Below, piece after piece: positions 15,152 through 24,868 of a stretch of 64,000 bases of DNA. A program made the translations under genes and the position numbers. Numbering within the stretch: the stretch's first letter is position 1; each line of letters starts with the position of its first letter. Source of the DNA: an uncultured Acetatifactor sp. (GTDB taxonomy: Bacteria > Bacillota > Clostridia > Lachnospirales > Lachnospiraceae); the NCBI GenBank assembly GCA_934433135.1, contig CAKRZO010000009.1:1-64000 (forward strand), given 5' to 3'. The notes beneath the pieces were generated by a model that was not told the DNA's origin, did no database searches, and worked only from the letters and a program-made list of their open reading frames with translations.

Positions 15152-17227
15152 ATGCAAAGTTTATGCAGAGAAATTAAAGATAATATAAGGAAAATAGCAG
15201 CAAGACTGATGCAAATCCGGGAACGTGAAGATATCAAGTATCGTCCGTATACGGTCAAAAATGATATCAGCTATGATTTTGACGGCAATGGAAGTGGAAT
15301 TGTAGATCTGGGTAAATTGTATCCGAACGCTGAGCCAGGAGACGAAGTGTATGTTGGAACAAATCTCTATTCCGCCGTAACTGCGGATATCGTTTTGCAT
15401 GTTAAAGGAAATATTGTTGTTTATTTTAATGATGAAGCGATTTATGATTTTGAAGCAGGAAACGAACGAGATGAAAACGGATTTGCAGCCGTTCCTTTAA
15501 AAGTACAAAAAACCGATAATTATTTGTTGTTCAAATGCAGATGTTTAAAAGAGGAGCCGTTTGAGTTCAGGTTTATGCCGGACAACGGCTATTACAAGTG
15601 GTGGCTGAAGGATTATTTGTATCATTCCAGAGCAACTTCTCCGCTTGATTGCTTTTATCATGAGGATGGTGTTGCAGTTTCGGATATTCATTGCGAAAAT
15701 GATGTTTTTGATGGCAAGTTTGTATATCCGCAACTGCCCGAAGCAAGCGACAGGATAGATTTTAAAGAGATTTACGGAGATGCTGAAAAGGGCAGAATTA
15801 TTTATGCTTTAACATATGCGGTCAGGGACACGGAGCTGTCGTTGTCGGCTGATGAGGTTGCATGTGCTTTTGTTAACGGCAAAGCTATGAATATTGACGA
15901 AACGCTTTTTCTGAAAAAAGGCGATGAACTTTTAGTGAAGGTTTTGTATGAAAAGAGCGGAGAGCTTAAATTCTCATCTGAAGATAATATAGGAATTCCG
16001 TTTTTACACAGCTATCGCGGACATGGAGACAAGTGGATTGTTGTCGGGGGGTTCGGTTCCAAAAAAGCTTTTGGACCGAGATACGGTCCGGAAATTAACG
16101 TAGACATATGTCATCCCTATTATAATGAGGATATGAAACAACTGTTTTGGAGATTACCCGGCAAAGATACCTATGTCAGAGCGTATATGGACAGTGTGTT
16201 TTTTTCTCAGTGGTTTTATGCCAATATGGTTGGACAATACGGATTGTTGAGAGCGGGAAACGCTCTTGCCGAGGAGGAGTACAGGGAATATTTCTTTGAC
16301 AGCATGCAAAATATGGCAAAATACTATCAGTATTGCAGGTATGAGGCTGCCTTATTTAAAAAACCTAACTTTCTTATGGGTGCAATGAATTTTGATGTTC
16401 TGGATAACATAGGAGTATTTGGAATTAATATGATTGAAGCCTATAAGCTTTGTCCCGATGGAGATATATTTGCTCTTATCAATATTCTGGATAAAGCTGC
16501 CAGAAACAATATACGGAGACTTGAGGACGGCACATATTGCCGCAGAAACACCATGTGGGCCGACGATACCTATATGGGTATGCCGTTTTTAGCACGGATG
16601 GGCAGACTGAATGGCGATATGCGGTATTTTGACGAGTGTATAAAGCAGTACAGAGGGTACAGAAAAAGACTGTATATGGAAGAAAAGCAGGTTTATTCAC
16701 ACATATTCTTTTTGGAGGATAACAAGTCCAACGGCATTCCTTGGGGGAGGGGCAACGGCTGGGTGTTAAATTCCATGACAGATGTGTGCGAAATTATGCC
16801 TGGCTCTTATGGCGGAAAGCAGACACTGATTGATATGATAAGGGAGCTCGCGGACGGCCTGGCGGAGCTACAGGACTGCGACGGGTTGTGGCATCAAGTG
16901 CTTGATTGCTCGGATTCATATGCTGAAACATCTGCTACGGGAATGTTTCTGCTTGGCTTGTGCCGCAGCTTGAACAACGGATGGCTGAGCAGGGAAAAGT
17001 TTGAGCCGGTTGTCGACAGGGCATACAGAGGACTGGTTGAAAAAAAGATTGACGAAAAGGGAAATATTTATGGGGTTTGCAGGGGCTCTGGCTGCAGTAT
17101 GGACGCAGAATATTACAAAAATCTGCTTGCCATTGACAATGATGACCACGGCGCCGGCATTATACTGTCCGCTCTGGCGGAATATTTAAAATATAATGAG
17201 GAGGTCAGAAGGCAGAGCATACGTTAA
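15152..17227 (+). CDS. GH105/GH88-type unsaturated glycuronyl hydrolase with N-terminal extension
   Basis: 691 residues. Roughly the first 330 form an unassigned, beta-rich region. The C-terminal half is an (alpha/alpha)6 barrel with the GH105/GH88 landmarks: MWADDTYMGMPFLARMG (Asp471/Asp472, the catalytic Asp pair region), IPWGRGNGWVLNSM, DGLWHQVLD and ETSATGMFLLGL. GH105 enzymes (YteR, YesR) hydrolyse the unsaturated uronyl residue left at the non-reducing end by pectin or other uronan lyases. No signal peptide is present, so the enzyme is cytoplasmic and works on imported fragments. ACAGGAGA precedes the ATG. It heads a gene run downstream of control region B. The N-terminal domain makes it twice the normal family length. 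Confidence 0.85.
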   Translation: MQSLCREIKDNIRKIAARLMQIREREDIKYRPYTVKNDISYDFDGNGSGIVDLGKLYPNAEPGDEVYVGTNLYSAVTADIVLHVKGNIVVYFNDEAIYDFEAGNERDENGFAAVPLKVQKTDNYLLFKCRCLKEEPFEFRFMPDNGYYKWWLKDYLYHSRATSPLDCFYHEDGVAVSDIHCENDVFDGKFVYPQLPEASDRIDFKEIYGDAEKGRIIYALTYAVRDTELSLSADEVACAFVNGKAMNIDETLFLKKGDELLVKVLYEKSGELKFSSEDNIGIPFLHSYRGHGDKWIVVGGFGSKKAFGPRYGPEINVDICHPYYNEDMKQLFWRLPGKDTYVRAYMDSVFFSQWFYANMVGQYGLLRAGNALAEEEYREYFFDSMQNMAKYYQYCRYEAALFKKPNFLMGAMNFDVLDNIGVFGINMIEAYKLCPDGDIFALINILDKAARNNIRRLEDGTYCRRNTMWADDTYMGMPFLARMGRLNGDMRYFDECIKQYRGYRKRLYMEEKQVYSHIFFLEDNKSNGIPWGRGNGWVLNSMTDVCEIMPGSYGGKQTLIDMIRELADGLAELQDCDGLWHQVLDCSDSYAETSATGMFLLGLCRSLNNGWLSREKFEPVVDRAYRGLVEKKIDEKGNIYGVCRGSGCSMDAEYYKNLLAIDNDDHGAGIILSALAEYLKYNEEVRRQSIR

Positions 17228-17536
17228 AGGATTGAAAAAAACATAGAAAACAGTAGGGTGAAGCCATGGACTGACATGATATATCCAAGGTTTTTGAAAA
17301 TACACAATTTGCGGGATTTTTACAAAGGCTTTATATCCGAGGTGTGTAGAGAGAAGTTAATGAAGGCTGCAAAAAAGAAGAAAGCTGTTTTGCCTGCTGC
17401 GGCTAAACACCTGCAGCAATTGCCACAGATAACGGTGATTCCTTTGGTAAGACAGACGGGTTCCCACAAAACAGCCTCAGCGTTTAAAAGCTGAATATTG
17501 CTGCGTGGCAGAAGGCTTGGATGAAAGGAGAGGACA
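17228..17536 (+). other. Spacer without a convincing gene
   Basis: 309 bases between the GH105 and GH95-like genes. A 78-codon frame from a GTG at 17258 (starts VKPWTDMIYPRFLKI) has no recognisable domain, no clear ribosome binding site, and ends in low-complexity Lys/Ala sequence. It may be residue of a lost gene. ATGAAAGGAGAG at 17521 is the ribosome binding site of the next gene, which starts with TTG at 17537. Confidence 0.5.
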
Positions 17537-20500
17537 TTGTTGAAACATAATATAAAGTTTGAAGAAACCGGCAACAGGTGGGACAACGCATTACCGTTGG
17601 GAAACGGCGTCTTTGGCTGCATGGTTTATTATGAAGACGGAATGCTTCATCAGGTGATGAATCATTACGAAGTTTATTATAACATATCCGGCAATGTGTT
17701 GCCGTGTGATAAATTAAAGAATTCAGTGCCATGTGACAATCCGGGCGAACTGCATTTACGAACAGAAAAAAAGGCAAATGATAATCAACCGGTGGGTGAT
17801 GAGCCATATTGTGATTATCACGACAAAAAGGAAACGGCATTTGATGTGGATAAGAAGGGACTGGATATCTTCTCGTCGACATTTCCGCAGACGGGAGAAC
17901 TCATATATTCATTTTCTGATATAATTTCCGGTGCAGAAAATACGGTCGAGCTTTTTGTTGAAGATGCGAAAACAAGGTTGACATTAAAAAAGGACGGTAT
18001 ATTCCTTTGTGCGGATACTGTTGTTGCGAGAGAGGACTGCGTTATTACATCCGTGAAGCAGGAACGAACAGGATTAGTGAAAAGCATTAAAATTGATTTT
18101 CCAAGATATGCCCGGTCAGCCGCAAGCGAAATCGAATTCAGAGCGGTTGATAACAGAACAGTTTTGTACACAGTTAATTACGGCTCCGTTATTGACAACA
18201 GCCGGTTTGAGTTCTGCGGTGCAGTGCGGTTTGTGGATGCCGAATGTTCTGTTGAAATCAAAGAAAACGGTGCGGAAATTAAAGTGCTGAATGCCAGTAA
18301 AGAGTTCAAAATTCTGACCGGGATTTTTACTGACTGGAGATATGCTCCGGTTGCGGGGTGCGGACTGAAAAAAATTATTGAATTTGAGAACAAAATAAAT
18401 AAGCTTTATGATGAACATGCAAGATACTGGGAAGAATTTTTTGCTCGTTCTTCCGTAACACTGCCTGATAAATTCCTGGAGCAGGTTTATTTCATAAATC
18501 TGTATGCATTGGACTGCTGCAGCGGAAAAGACGGTATAATGAAACATCAGGCATGCGGACTTAACGGATTATGGGCAATTCGCCATCCAAATTTGTGGGG
18601 AAGTGAGTGGTATTGGGATGTAAACATTCAGGCGGCGTTCGCCGGCGTTTTCGCCGGCAACCACCTTGAATTGGCAAAAGTGTTTTCCGATGGTCTTTTA
18701 TCATACAGCGAACTGAGCGAGCGTTTTGCAAAGGATGTTCATAATATAACCGGAGCTTCGGGGGATTATCCGTATCCGTTTTATTATTGTATTATGCCAT
18801 GGTGCGCACAGTATTTGTGGTATTTGTATGAGTATGGTATGGACAAGAATTATTTGAGAAATGAAGCATATCCGCTGTTTGTGAAACTCTGTGAATTTTT
18901 TGTCCGGGTGTTTAAATATGACAGGCAGCGTGGATATTACAGCATATACCCGGATATATCGCCGGAGCAGGGACCGCTTGCCCACGATACAACGATAACT
19001 GTGGCAGCGGTTAAGTATTTGTTCAAATTTACTCTTGAGGCGGCGAAAATCTTAGACGACAATCAACCCGTTCTTGAAAAAGTCAGAGAAATAGTTACTG
19101 ATATGGCACCCTATGCGCTAAGCAAGGAGGGAACATACGGTGTGCATTTTAAGGATTCTGCAGATGCACCGGACAATATGTGGATACGGCACCCGAGCAT
19201 GCTGATGCCTCTTTTCCCCATAGGTGAATTCGGATTAGACTCTGATGAAGGGATAAAGAAAATTTTATCGAACACAATTGATTTCCTTGAGGACAGATGT
19301 GAGATAGGAATTTTTGGAGGAAGCTGGCTTGCCGCCGCAGCAGCGAGACTCGGCAGGGGTCAGACGGCGCTTAGACTCATTTATGAGAGAGGTATTGATC
19401 ATATGCTCCGCTCAAACGGTTTGAGTGCAGAAGAAACAAGCAGGTTTATGAACTATTGTCTGATTGTCCGGCAGCCGTTGTATTATCCATGCATGATGGA
19501 ATTTACAGGTGAGATGCTTGCGGCCGTAAATGAGATGCTGCTTCAATCACATAACGGAGTAATAAGAGTGTTTCCCGCTGTTCCCGACGGAAACAGGGAA
19601 TGGGGGAGATTTCACAGGCATGGTTATTCAATTGCGGATTATTCCGACAGATGTGCCGTATACGAAGCATGGAGCAATGTGCGCATAGACAAGCTTCTTG
19701 CCAAAGGGGCATTTGAAATCAGCGCGGAGCTTAAAAACAGGATGCTTAAATGGATTGTCGTAAAGAGCCTGAAAGGAGGCCGAGTTCGTGTGACATCTCC
19801 GTTTATTAAGCCAGAAATGAATGTATATTCAAACGGAAAAAAGCTTGACGTTCAGCTTGAGGAAGGAATTCTAAGCTTTGACACTGAAACAGGCTGTGAG
19901 TATATTGTCGCTGAAAGCGCTGGCGCATATACCGCAAAAAACAATGATGGATACGGAAACGGAATAATGGCACATGAAACATACACAAAACACAGGATAT
20001 TCATGGGCGGAAACCTTGAAAGCGAATATCAGAAATGCATTGACGGATTTATCAGAGACCGATATTTGGGTAACCGCAGGATTCAAAACCACACTGTGCA
20101 CAAATTTGATTTTACCAAGATCAGGGACAAAAACTATTCCGCTCTTTTCATTCGCCAAACGTTTGCAGCCGAGGAAATGCTGATTCCTGCGACTCCCTTT
20201 GAACCTGTGTCTGGCATTGATTACAGTGAATTTGACGGATACGGTTTTGTGGGAGAAGGCGAAAGGAGAATTACAGACCGAAAGGGGCCGGATGAACTCA
20301 GACGTGATTTTGCAGAAAGCGAAGAGAGCTGCGAATTTGTTCTTAACATTCCGCGCGGACATTATGAACTGCTTGTCGTATCAGGTGATGAGGAGGAAGA
20401 CAGTATAACTTGTTTAAATGCTGTAAACGGAAGAAAAACTGGAGGAGAGATCATAAAAAAAGGCTGCTATCAGTGCAAGGTTATACCGATAGTGCAGGAA

Positions 20501-20593
20501 AAGGATGAATGTCTCAGACTGAAGATTTCTACCGCAAACGGATATAGATGGAAAATCAATGCTATTTTTCTGAATATTCTTAGAGGTTATTAA
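17537..20593 (+). CDS. GH95-like glycoside hydrolase with C-terminal carbohydrate-binding-like domain
   Basis: 1018 residues from TTG 17537 behind GAAAGGAGAGG. The N-terminal beta-domain starts RWDNALPLGNGVFGCMVY, the GH95-type opening. The alpha-barrel carries GLNGLWAIRHPNLWGSEW and WYWDVNIQAAFAG (Asn363 at the position of the GH95 catalytic asparagines). Residues about 800-1018 form an extra domain with FDFTKIRDK, YSEFDGYGFVGEG and CEFVLNIPRGHYELLVVSGD, which resembles the jelly-roll domain attached to rhamnogalacturonan esterases and lyases. GH95 enzymes are alpha-L-fucosidases or alpha-L-galactosidases. This member is divergent (Gln where a second Asn is usual), so another alpha-linked sugar is possible. 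No signal peptide: cytoplasmic. Confidence 0.75.
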   Translation: MLKHNIKFEETGNRWDNALPLGNGVFGCMVYYEDGMLHQVMNHYEVYYNISGNVLPCDKLKNSVPCDNPGELHLRTEKKANDNQPVGDEPYCDYHDKKETAFDVDKKGLDIFSSTFPQTGELIYSFSDIISGAENTVELFVEDAKTRLTLKKDGIFLCADTVVAREDCVITSVKQERTGLVKSIKIDFPRYARSAASEIEFRAVDNRTVLYTVNYGSVIDNSRFEFCGAVRFVDAECSVEIKENGAEIKVLNASKEFKILTGIFTDWRYAPVAGCGLKKIIEFENKINKLYDEHARYWEEFFARSSVTLPDKFLEQVYFINLYALDCCSGKDGIMKHQACGLNGLWAIRHPNLWGSEWYWDVNIQAAFAGVFAGNHLELAKVFSDGLLSYSELSERFAKDVHNITGASGDYPYPFYYCIMPWCAQYLWYLYEYGMDKNYLRNEAYPLFVKLCEFFVRVFKYDRQRGYYSIYPDISPEQGPLAHDTTITVAAVKYLFKFTLEAAKILDDNQPVLEKVREIVTDMAPYALSKEGTYGVHFKDSADAPDNMWIRHPSMLMPLFPIGEFGLDSDEGIKKILSNTIDFLEDRCEIGIFGGSWLAAAAARLGRGQTALRLIYERGIDHMLRSNGLSAEETSRFMNYCLIVRQPLYYPCMMEFTGEMLAAVNEMLLQSHNGVIRVFPAVPDGNREWGRFHRHGYSIADYSDRCAVYEAWSNVRIDKLLAKGAFEISAELKNRMLKWIVVKSLKGGRVRVTSPFIKPEMNVYSNGKKLDVQLEEGILSFDTETGCEYIVAESAGAYTAKNNDGYGNGIMAHETYTKHRIFMGGNLESEYQKCIDGFIRDRYLGNRRIQNHTVHKFDFTKIRDKNYSALFIRQTFAAEEMLIPATPFEPVSGIDYSEFDGYGFVGEGERRITDRKGPDELRRDFAESEESCEFVLNIPRGHYELLVVSGDEEEDSITCLNAVNGRKTGGEIIKKGCYQCKVIPIVQEKDECLRLKISTANGYRWKINAIFLNILRGY

Positions 20594-20635
20594 CAATGAA
20601 TCAGGCAAATCTGATGATTATACGGAGGAAATAAG

Positions 20636-22459
20636 ATGAATTACAATTATTTAAAAGAAAAAATATTTGGAGTGCTCAATTTTTTCTATGACGGAGAAAT
20701 TGAGTTTATGGAGCACGAAGGGATGTATGCCGCAAGAAAGAACGGTAAAGCGGTTGTTGGCGCTGATAGCGAAAACGCTGTGTGCCGTGCTCTGACGGAA
20801 TTTGCAAAGGCGGTGACAGACGGAAAGCGGGAATTTGAAATTTTCAAAAAACCGCATTTTAAGTGGTGCGGTCCGATGCTTGACGTTTCAAGAAATGCAA
20901 CCCTTACAGTTAGTACAATTAAAGAAATGCTTGATCTTAATGCCGCATTAGGTAATAATATGGCGATGCTTTATTTTGAAGATATATTCGAGATGGATAA
21001 GTACCCGTATTTTGGGTATAAACGCGGAAGATACACAATTGAAGAAATGAGGGAAATTGATGACTATGCACATTCTTTGGGCATTGAAATGATTCCTTGC
21101 ATTGAAACGCTGGGCCATCTGGAGCGTTACCTGGGCTGGGCGGAAGCAGCGCCGTTCAGGGATACGAAATTCAATATTATGCCCGGAACCAGGGAAAGTC
21201 TTGAATTTGTTGAGGAAATGATTGCTGTGATGAGAAAAGCTTTCCGTTCCAAGCATATTCATGTCGGTATGGATGAGGCTTTTGATGTTGGCAGAGGCAA
21301 GTACTTTGACAAACACAGGGGAGAGATTATAGACCAGCAGAAGCTTTTGTTTGATCACCTTGCAAAGGTTAATGAGCTGTGCATAAAGTACGGTTATGAA
21401 CCTATAATCTGGAGTGATTTATTCTTCCCAGACTACGAATCACCCGAAATATACACATACAACTCGGAACTTCCCAAAGGGTTTGAGGATAGGCTTCCCA
21501 AAGAAACGAGACTTATGTATTGGTACTATTCCAGCGTTAATAAAAAAAGATATCTTGCGCTTCTCAGAAAGCACAAGGCAACGGGAAACCCTGTCGGCTT
21601 TGCCGGCGGTGCATGGTGTTGGGAGGGATATGCGCCAAATACAAAGTTTGCAATGGATACCAATGTTCCTGCTCTTGAAGCCTGTATTGAAGAGAATCCG
21701 GAGATGGCGCTTATTACCACGTGGGGCGAGGCTGCATTTGAGACATCCTTTTTTCTTTGTATGCCGTCATTTGCTCTTTATGCAGAATATTTCTGGAACG
21801 GCAAAGATGCAAATCCGGATAATGCGTGGGATTTTAATAAGTTTGTGACAAAAACGCCCAAGAGTGTATACGATGCAATGGATGCGCTCTCATACGGACT
21901 TTACGGTAACGTTGCCGTGGGCAGAAGGTTGTTCCAACAGGATGTGTTTGAAACTGTTGGTGTCAAGACGGTGCTGCCTCAGGACAATATGCCCGAAGAA
22001 ATTTTTGTCGGTGACGAGCCAATGAAAACCATGAGAGAAGCGGCAGAATGCCTGGAAAAATATATTGATGAAAACGGTGATTGGAGAGGGTATTTCACCA
22101 TTGAAGCGCTGGCTCTGCGTGCAACAGCAAATAAGGCAGAGCTTCATGCAAGGCTTTTTGACGCATATAAATCAAACAACAAACAAGAGCTTAACAGAAT
22201 AACAGAGACTGTCATTCCTCAAACAATAGAATACTATATTGAATTCTATAAATTGTTCCAGGAGATGTGGTTGAGAGAATGTAAAGCTTTCGGATGGGAA
22301 ATTCATTGTGCGCGAAAGGGATTCCAGCTGGAACGTTTAAAATATGCGGCAGATACGCTTGGAAAATATTTGTCAGGTGAACTTGAAAAAATTGAGGAGC
22401 TTGAAGTAGCGCAGCTTAACCAGAAGATCACTGTATGTGACACAACGATGTTCGATTAG
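20636..22459 (+). CDS. GH20-like beta-N-acetylhexosaminidase
   Basis: 607 residues. A small alpha/beta domain (about 1-75) precedes a TIM barrel starting KPHFKWCGPMLDVSRNATL. The GH20 catalytic Asp-Glu pair is in IHVGMDEAFDVGRG (Asp213-Glu214), and IPCIETLGHLERYLGW is the loop preceding it. Around 490-600 is an alpha-helical tail. GH20 enzymes remove terminal GlcNAc or GalNAc by substrate-assisted catalysis; the Asp-Glu pair is what that mechanism needs. No signal peptide. TACGGAGG lies before the ATG, 43 bp after the preceding gene, so the two are co-transcribed. In a locus with GH105 and GH95-like enzymes its real substrate may differ from chitobiose-type sugars. Confidence 0.78.
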   Translation: MNYNYLKEKIFGVLNFFYDGEIEFMEHEGMYAARKNGKAVVGADSENAVCRALTEFAKAVTDGKREFEIFKKPHFKWCGPMLDVSRNATLTVSTIKEMLDLNAALGNNMAMLYFEDIFEMDKYPYFGYKRGRYTIEEMREIDDYAHSLGIEMIPCIETLGHLERYLGWAEAAPFRDTKFNIMPGTRESLEFVEEMIAVMRKAFRSKHIHVGMDEAFDVGRGKYFDKHRGEIIDQQKLLFDHLAKVNELCIKYGYEPIIWSDLFFPDYESPEIYTYNSELPKGFEDRLPKETRLMYWYYSSVNKKRYLALLRKHKATGNPVGFAGGAWCWEGYAPNTKFAMDTNVPALEACIEENPEMALITTWGEAAFETSFFLCMPSFALYAEYFWNGKDANPDNAWDFNKFVTKTPKSVYDAMDALSYGLYGNVAVGRRLFQQDVFETVGVKTVLPQDNMPEEIFVGDEPMKTMREAAECLEKYIDENGDWRGYFTIEALALRATANKAELHARLFDAYKSNNKQELNRITETVIPQTIEYYIEFYKLFQEMWLRECKAFGWEIHCARKGFQLERLKYAADTLGKYLSGELEKIEELEVAQLNQKITVCDTTMFD

Positions 22460-22601
22460 TATTGCAGTGAGAATAACAGAATGATATTTGTTGAAAATCA
22501 CATTGAAAACTACTGAATACGCTGAGGATAGTGTATGATACTCACAGACTATTTTACAACTAATCATACTATAATCAATAAATTTTAAGGAGAATTTGAT
22601 T

Positions 22602-24836
22602 ATGAAATATAATGAATTACGTAATGAAATCAAAAATTATTACAGCAAAACATCGTATGAAAATGCAAAAAAGTATCTGGAAGTCGGCACAAAAAAGCTT
22701 GATGAATTGTATGACAAAAGTATGTCTGCATACGATATGAAAGTTTTGCAATATAAGACTATTACCGATATTATGAAGCCTGTTTTGTTTGAAAATGCGC
22801 CGTTCTATTTTGAAACAGGGATTATTCCGGGATTTTCGGACGGCGCAAGAGATTATCACGGAAGCATACATATCGGTGGCTGGACATATTGGAGAAACTA
22901 TCATAAATTTATAGAGCAGGATAAGGAATTATGGAATTTAACCAATCGTCAGCGAGGCGAGCTGTTTTACTTAATATGCGGCGCATATAACGATGATTCG
23001 CAGCATTTTCTCGTGAATTACAGACCGATTTTTGAAAAAGGGTTGAAAGGCGTATATAAAGATGCGCAAGACGCATTAAACAATACAGACAATGCTGAGG
23101 AAAAACAATTTTTGTCCGCAATTTGCGACGGTCTTTTATGCGTAAAAAAAATAAGCGAAAAATTTGCGGATAAAGCGGACGAATTGCTGAAAAAACAGCC
23201 GGATAACGAAAATCTGAAACGGATTTCGGTTTCCGCAAGACGCTGTCCGTGGGAAAAGCCGCAAAATTTTTACGAGGCACTGAATACATATGCTTTCATG
23301 CGGAAAATCATAGGTTCTCTGGAGGGAATCGGACCGAATTCGTTCGGACGTATTGATATGGATTTACTGCCTTTTTATGAGGCAGATATAAAGTCCGGCA
23401 GAATAACAAAAGATGAGGCATTTGAACTGATTTCGCAGTTTTTAATCATTTTTGACTGTCATTATGATCACGATTCCAAGATGATAGGCTATGCTGACCA
23501 CGAGCTTGAAAACACATATGTCCTCGGCGGCTGCAACAAAGACGGAAATCCTCTGTTTAATGACCTTACAAAAATGTTTTTGCAGGCAAATACGGACGAA
23601 AAAATCATTTTTCCGAAAATTAAATGCCGTTTTTCAAAAAATTCGCCGAAAGAATATCTTGATATGATTGACGAGCCTGTTATACACGGAACAAGTACAA
23701 TCCTTTATCAAAATGATGATGCGACAATTCCGGCGCTTATAAGAAGCGGTATATCCGAAGAAGATGCAAAGGATTATATTGTTGCCGGCTGCTGGGGACT
23801 ATCGACAAATTGTTCCGTTCGCAAAGACGACGGTAATTACGTAAATATTTTAAAGACCTTCGAGTATGAGATTCATAACCGTACCGACATGATGAAAAAA
23901 GTCGGTATGCACTTTAATGCCATTGACGATGCTGTGGATTTTGAAGAAGTGTATAAAATAACCTGTGATAATATAAATACACTCTTTAAGGAAAGAAACA
24001 GAATTACGGCAATAGGCGGACATATGTGGGAGCAGGTTGACCCTCTGCCGATTTTTTCATCGTTGTTTTGCGATTGTATAAAAAACAAGCGTGATTTTAC
24101 AAACAGCGGCGCAAGATATAATGATGAATGTTATAAGTGTGTAGGATTCCCGAACATTGTCGATTCTCTCTTGGCGATTAAAACGCTTTGCTTTGACAAA
24201 AAGAAATATACGCTGAAAGAAATGCTTAATGCAGTCCGAAACAACTGGAGCGGATATGATGAAATGCGCCTTGACGCAATACACTGCTGCGGTTGGGGCG
24301 ACGGAAGTAAAGAATCCTGTGCATTGGCAAAAAGATTTAACACAGACCTTTATAATATGCTGTCAGAACTGACGGGACAATACGGCGGGAAAGTAAATCT
24401 GGGACATTTGACTTATACCGAAATAAGATTTTGGGGAGAAAAAACGCTTGCTACACCCGACGGCAGATTTAACGGCGACTATCTTTCGCAGGGACTTACA
24501 CCGTCAAGACTTAAAAAAATCCCGTTCGTAACGGACGTGATAAATTCCATGGCGGCGCTTGATAAAACGGAGCTTGCCGGAGATACCGTTTTGAACGTGA
24601 TTTTGCCGGAAACGACATCTTTGGACGTATGCGAAGCGTTTTTGAGGACAACTGCGGATTCGGCGGTTGAATCGCTCCAGCTCAACTGCGTATCGAAAAA
24701 AACTCTGCTTGACGCACAAAAGCACCCCGAAAAATATCCCGACTTAATTGTAAGGGTATGCGGATTTTCGGCTAAGTTCACGTCGCTATCTCCGGAGTGG
24801 CAGCAAGAGGTTATTACAAGGAATTTCTACGAGTAA
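22602..24836 (+). CDS. Glycyl-radical enzyme, pyruvate formate-lyase-like, unknown substrate
   Basis: 744 residues from ATG 22602, with AAGGAGAA nine bases upstream. The C-terminal glycyl-radical loop is RVCGFSAKFTSLS with Gly721, 24 residues from the end as in the family. The thiyl cysteine is in VAGCWGLSTNC (Cys397). In dehydratases the motif is GCVE, in PFL a double Cys; here it is Cys-Trp-Gly, so neither well-known subclass fits. The N-terminal block GIIPGFSDGARDYHGSIHIG is also distinctive. The dedicated activase lies 32 bp downstream. No microcompartment shell or aldehyde dehydrogenase genes are near, arguing against diol dehydratase or choline lyase. The context suggests a radical step on a sugar-derived compound. 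Confidence 0.85.
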   Translation: MKYNELRNEIKNYYSKTSYENAKKYLEVGTKKLDELYDKSMSAYDMKVLQYKTITDIMKPVLFENAPFYFETGIIPGFSDGARDYHGSIHIGGWTYWRNYHKFIEQDKELWNLTNRQRGELFYLICGAYNDDSQHFLVNYRPIFEKGLKGVYKDAQDALNNTDNAEEKQFLSAICDGLLCVKKISEKFADKADELLKKQPDNENLKRISVSARRCPWEKPQNFYEALNTYAFMRKIIGSLEGIGPNSFGRIDMDLLPFYEADIKSGRITKDEAFELISQFLIIFDCHYDHDSKMIGYADHELENTYVLGGCNKDGNPLFNDLTKMFLQANTDEKIIFPKIKCRFSKNSPKEYLDMIDEPVIHGTSTILYQNDDATIPALIRSGISEEDAKDYIVAGCWGLSTNCSVRKDDGNYVNILKTFEYEIHNRTDMMKKVGMHFNAIDDAVDFEEVYKITCDNINTLFKERNRITAIGGHMWEQVDPLPIFSSLFCDCIKNKRDFTNSGARYNDECYKCVGFPNIVDSLLAIKTLCFDKKKYTLKEMLNAVRNNWSGYDEMRLDAIHCCGWGDGSKESCALAKRFNTDLYNMLSELTGQYGGKVNLGHLTYTEIRFWGEKTLATPDGRFNGDYLSQGLTPSRLKKIPFVTDVINSMAALDKTELAGDTVLNVILPETTSLDVCEAFLRTTADSAVESLQLNCVSKKTLLDAQKHPEKYPDLIVRVCGFSAKFTSLSPEWQQEVITRNFYE

Positions 24837-24868
24837 ATATTTGTGAAATGTTTTGCCTGAGGTGAATT

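Noticed and set aside
17258..17494. 78-codon frame between the GH105 and GH95-like genes
   Set aside because: Starts at GTG without a ribosome binding site and ends in low-complexity residues; not convincing as a gene.
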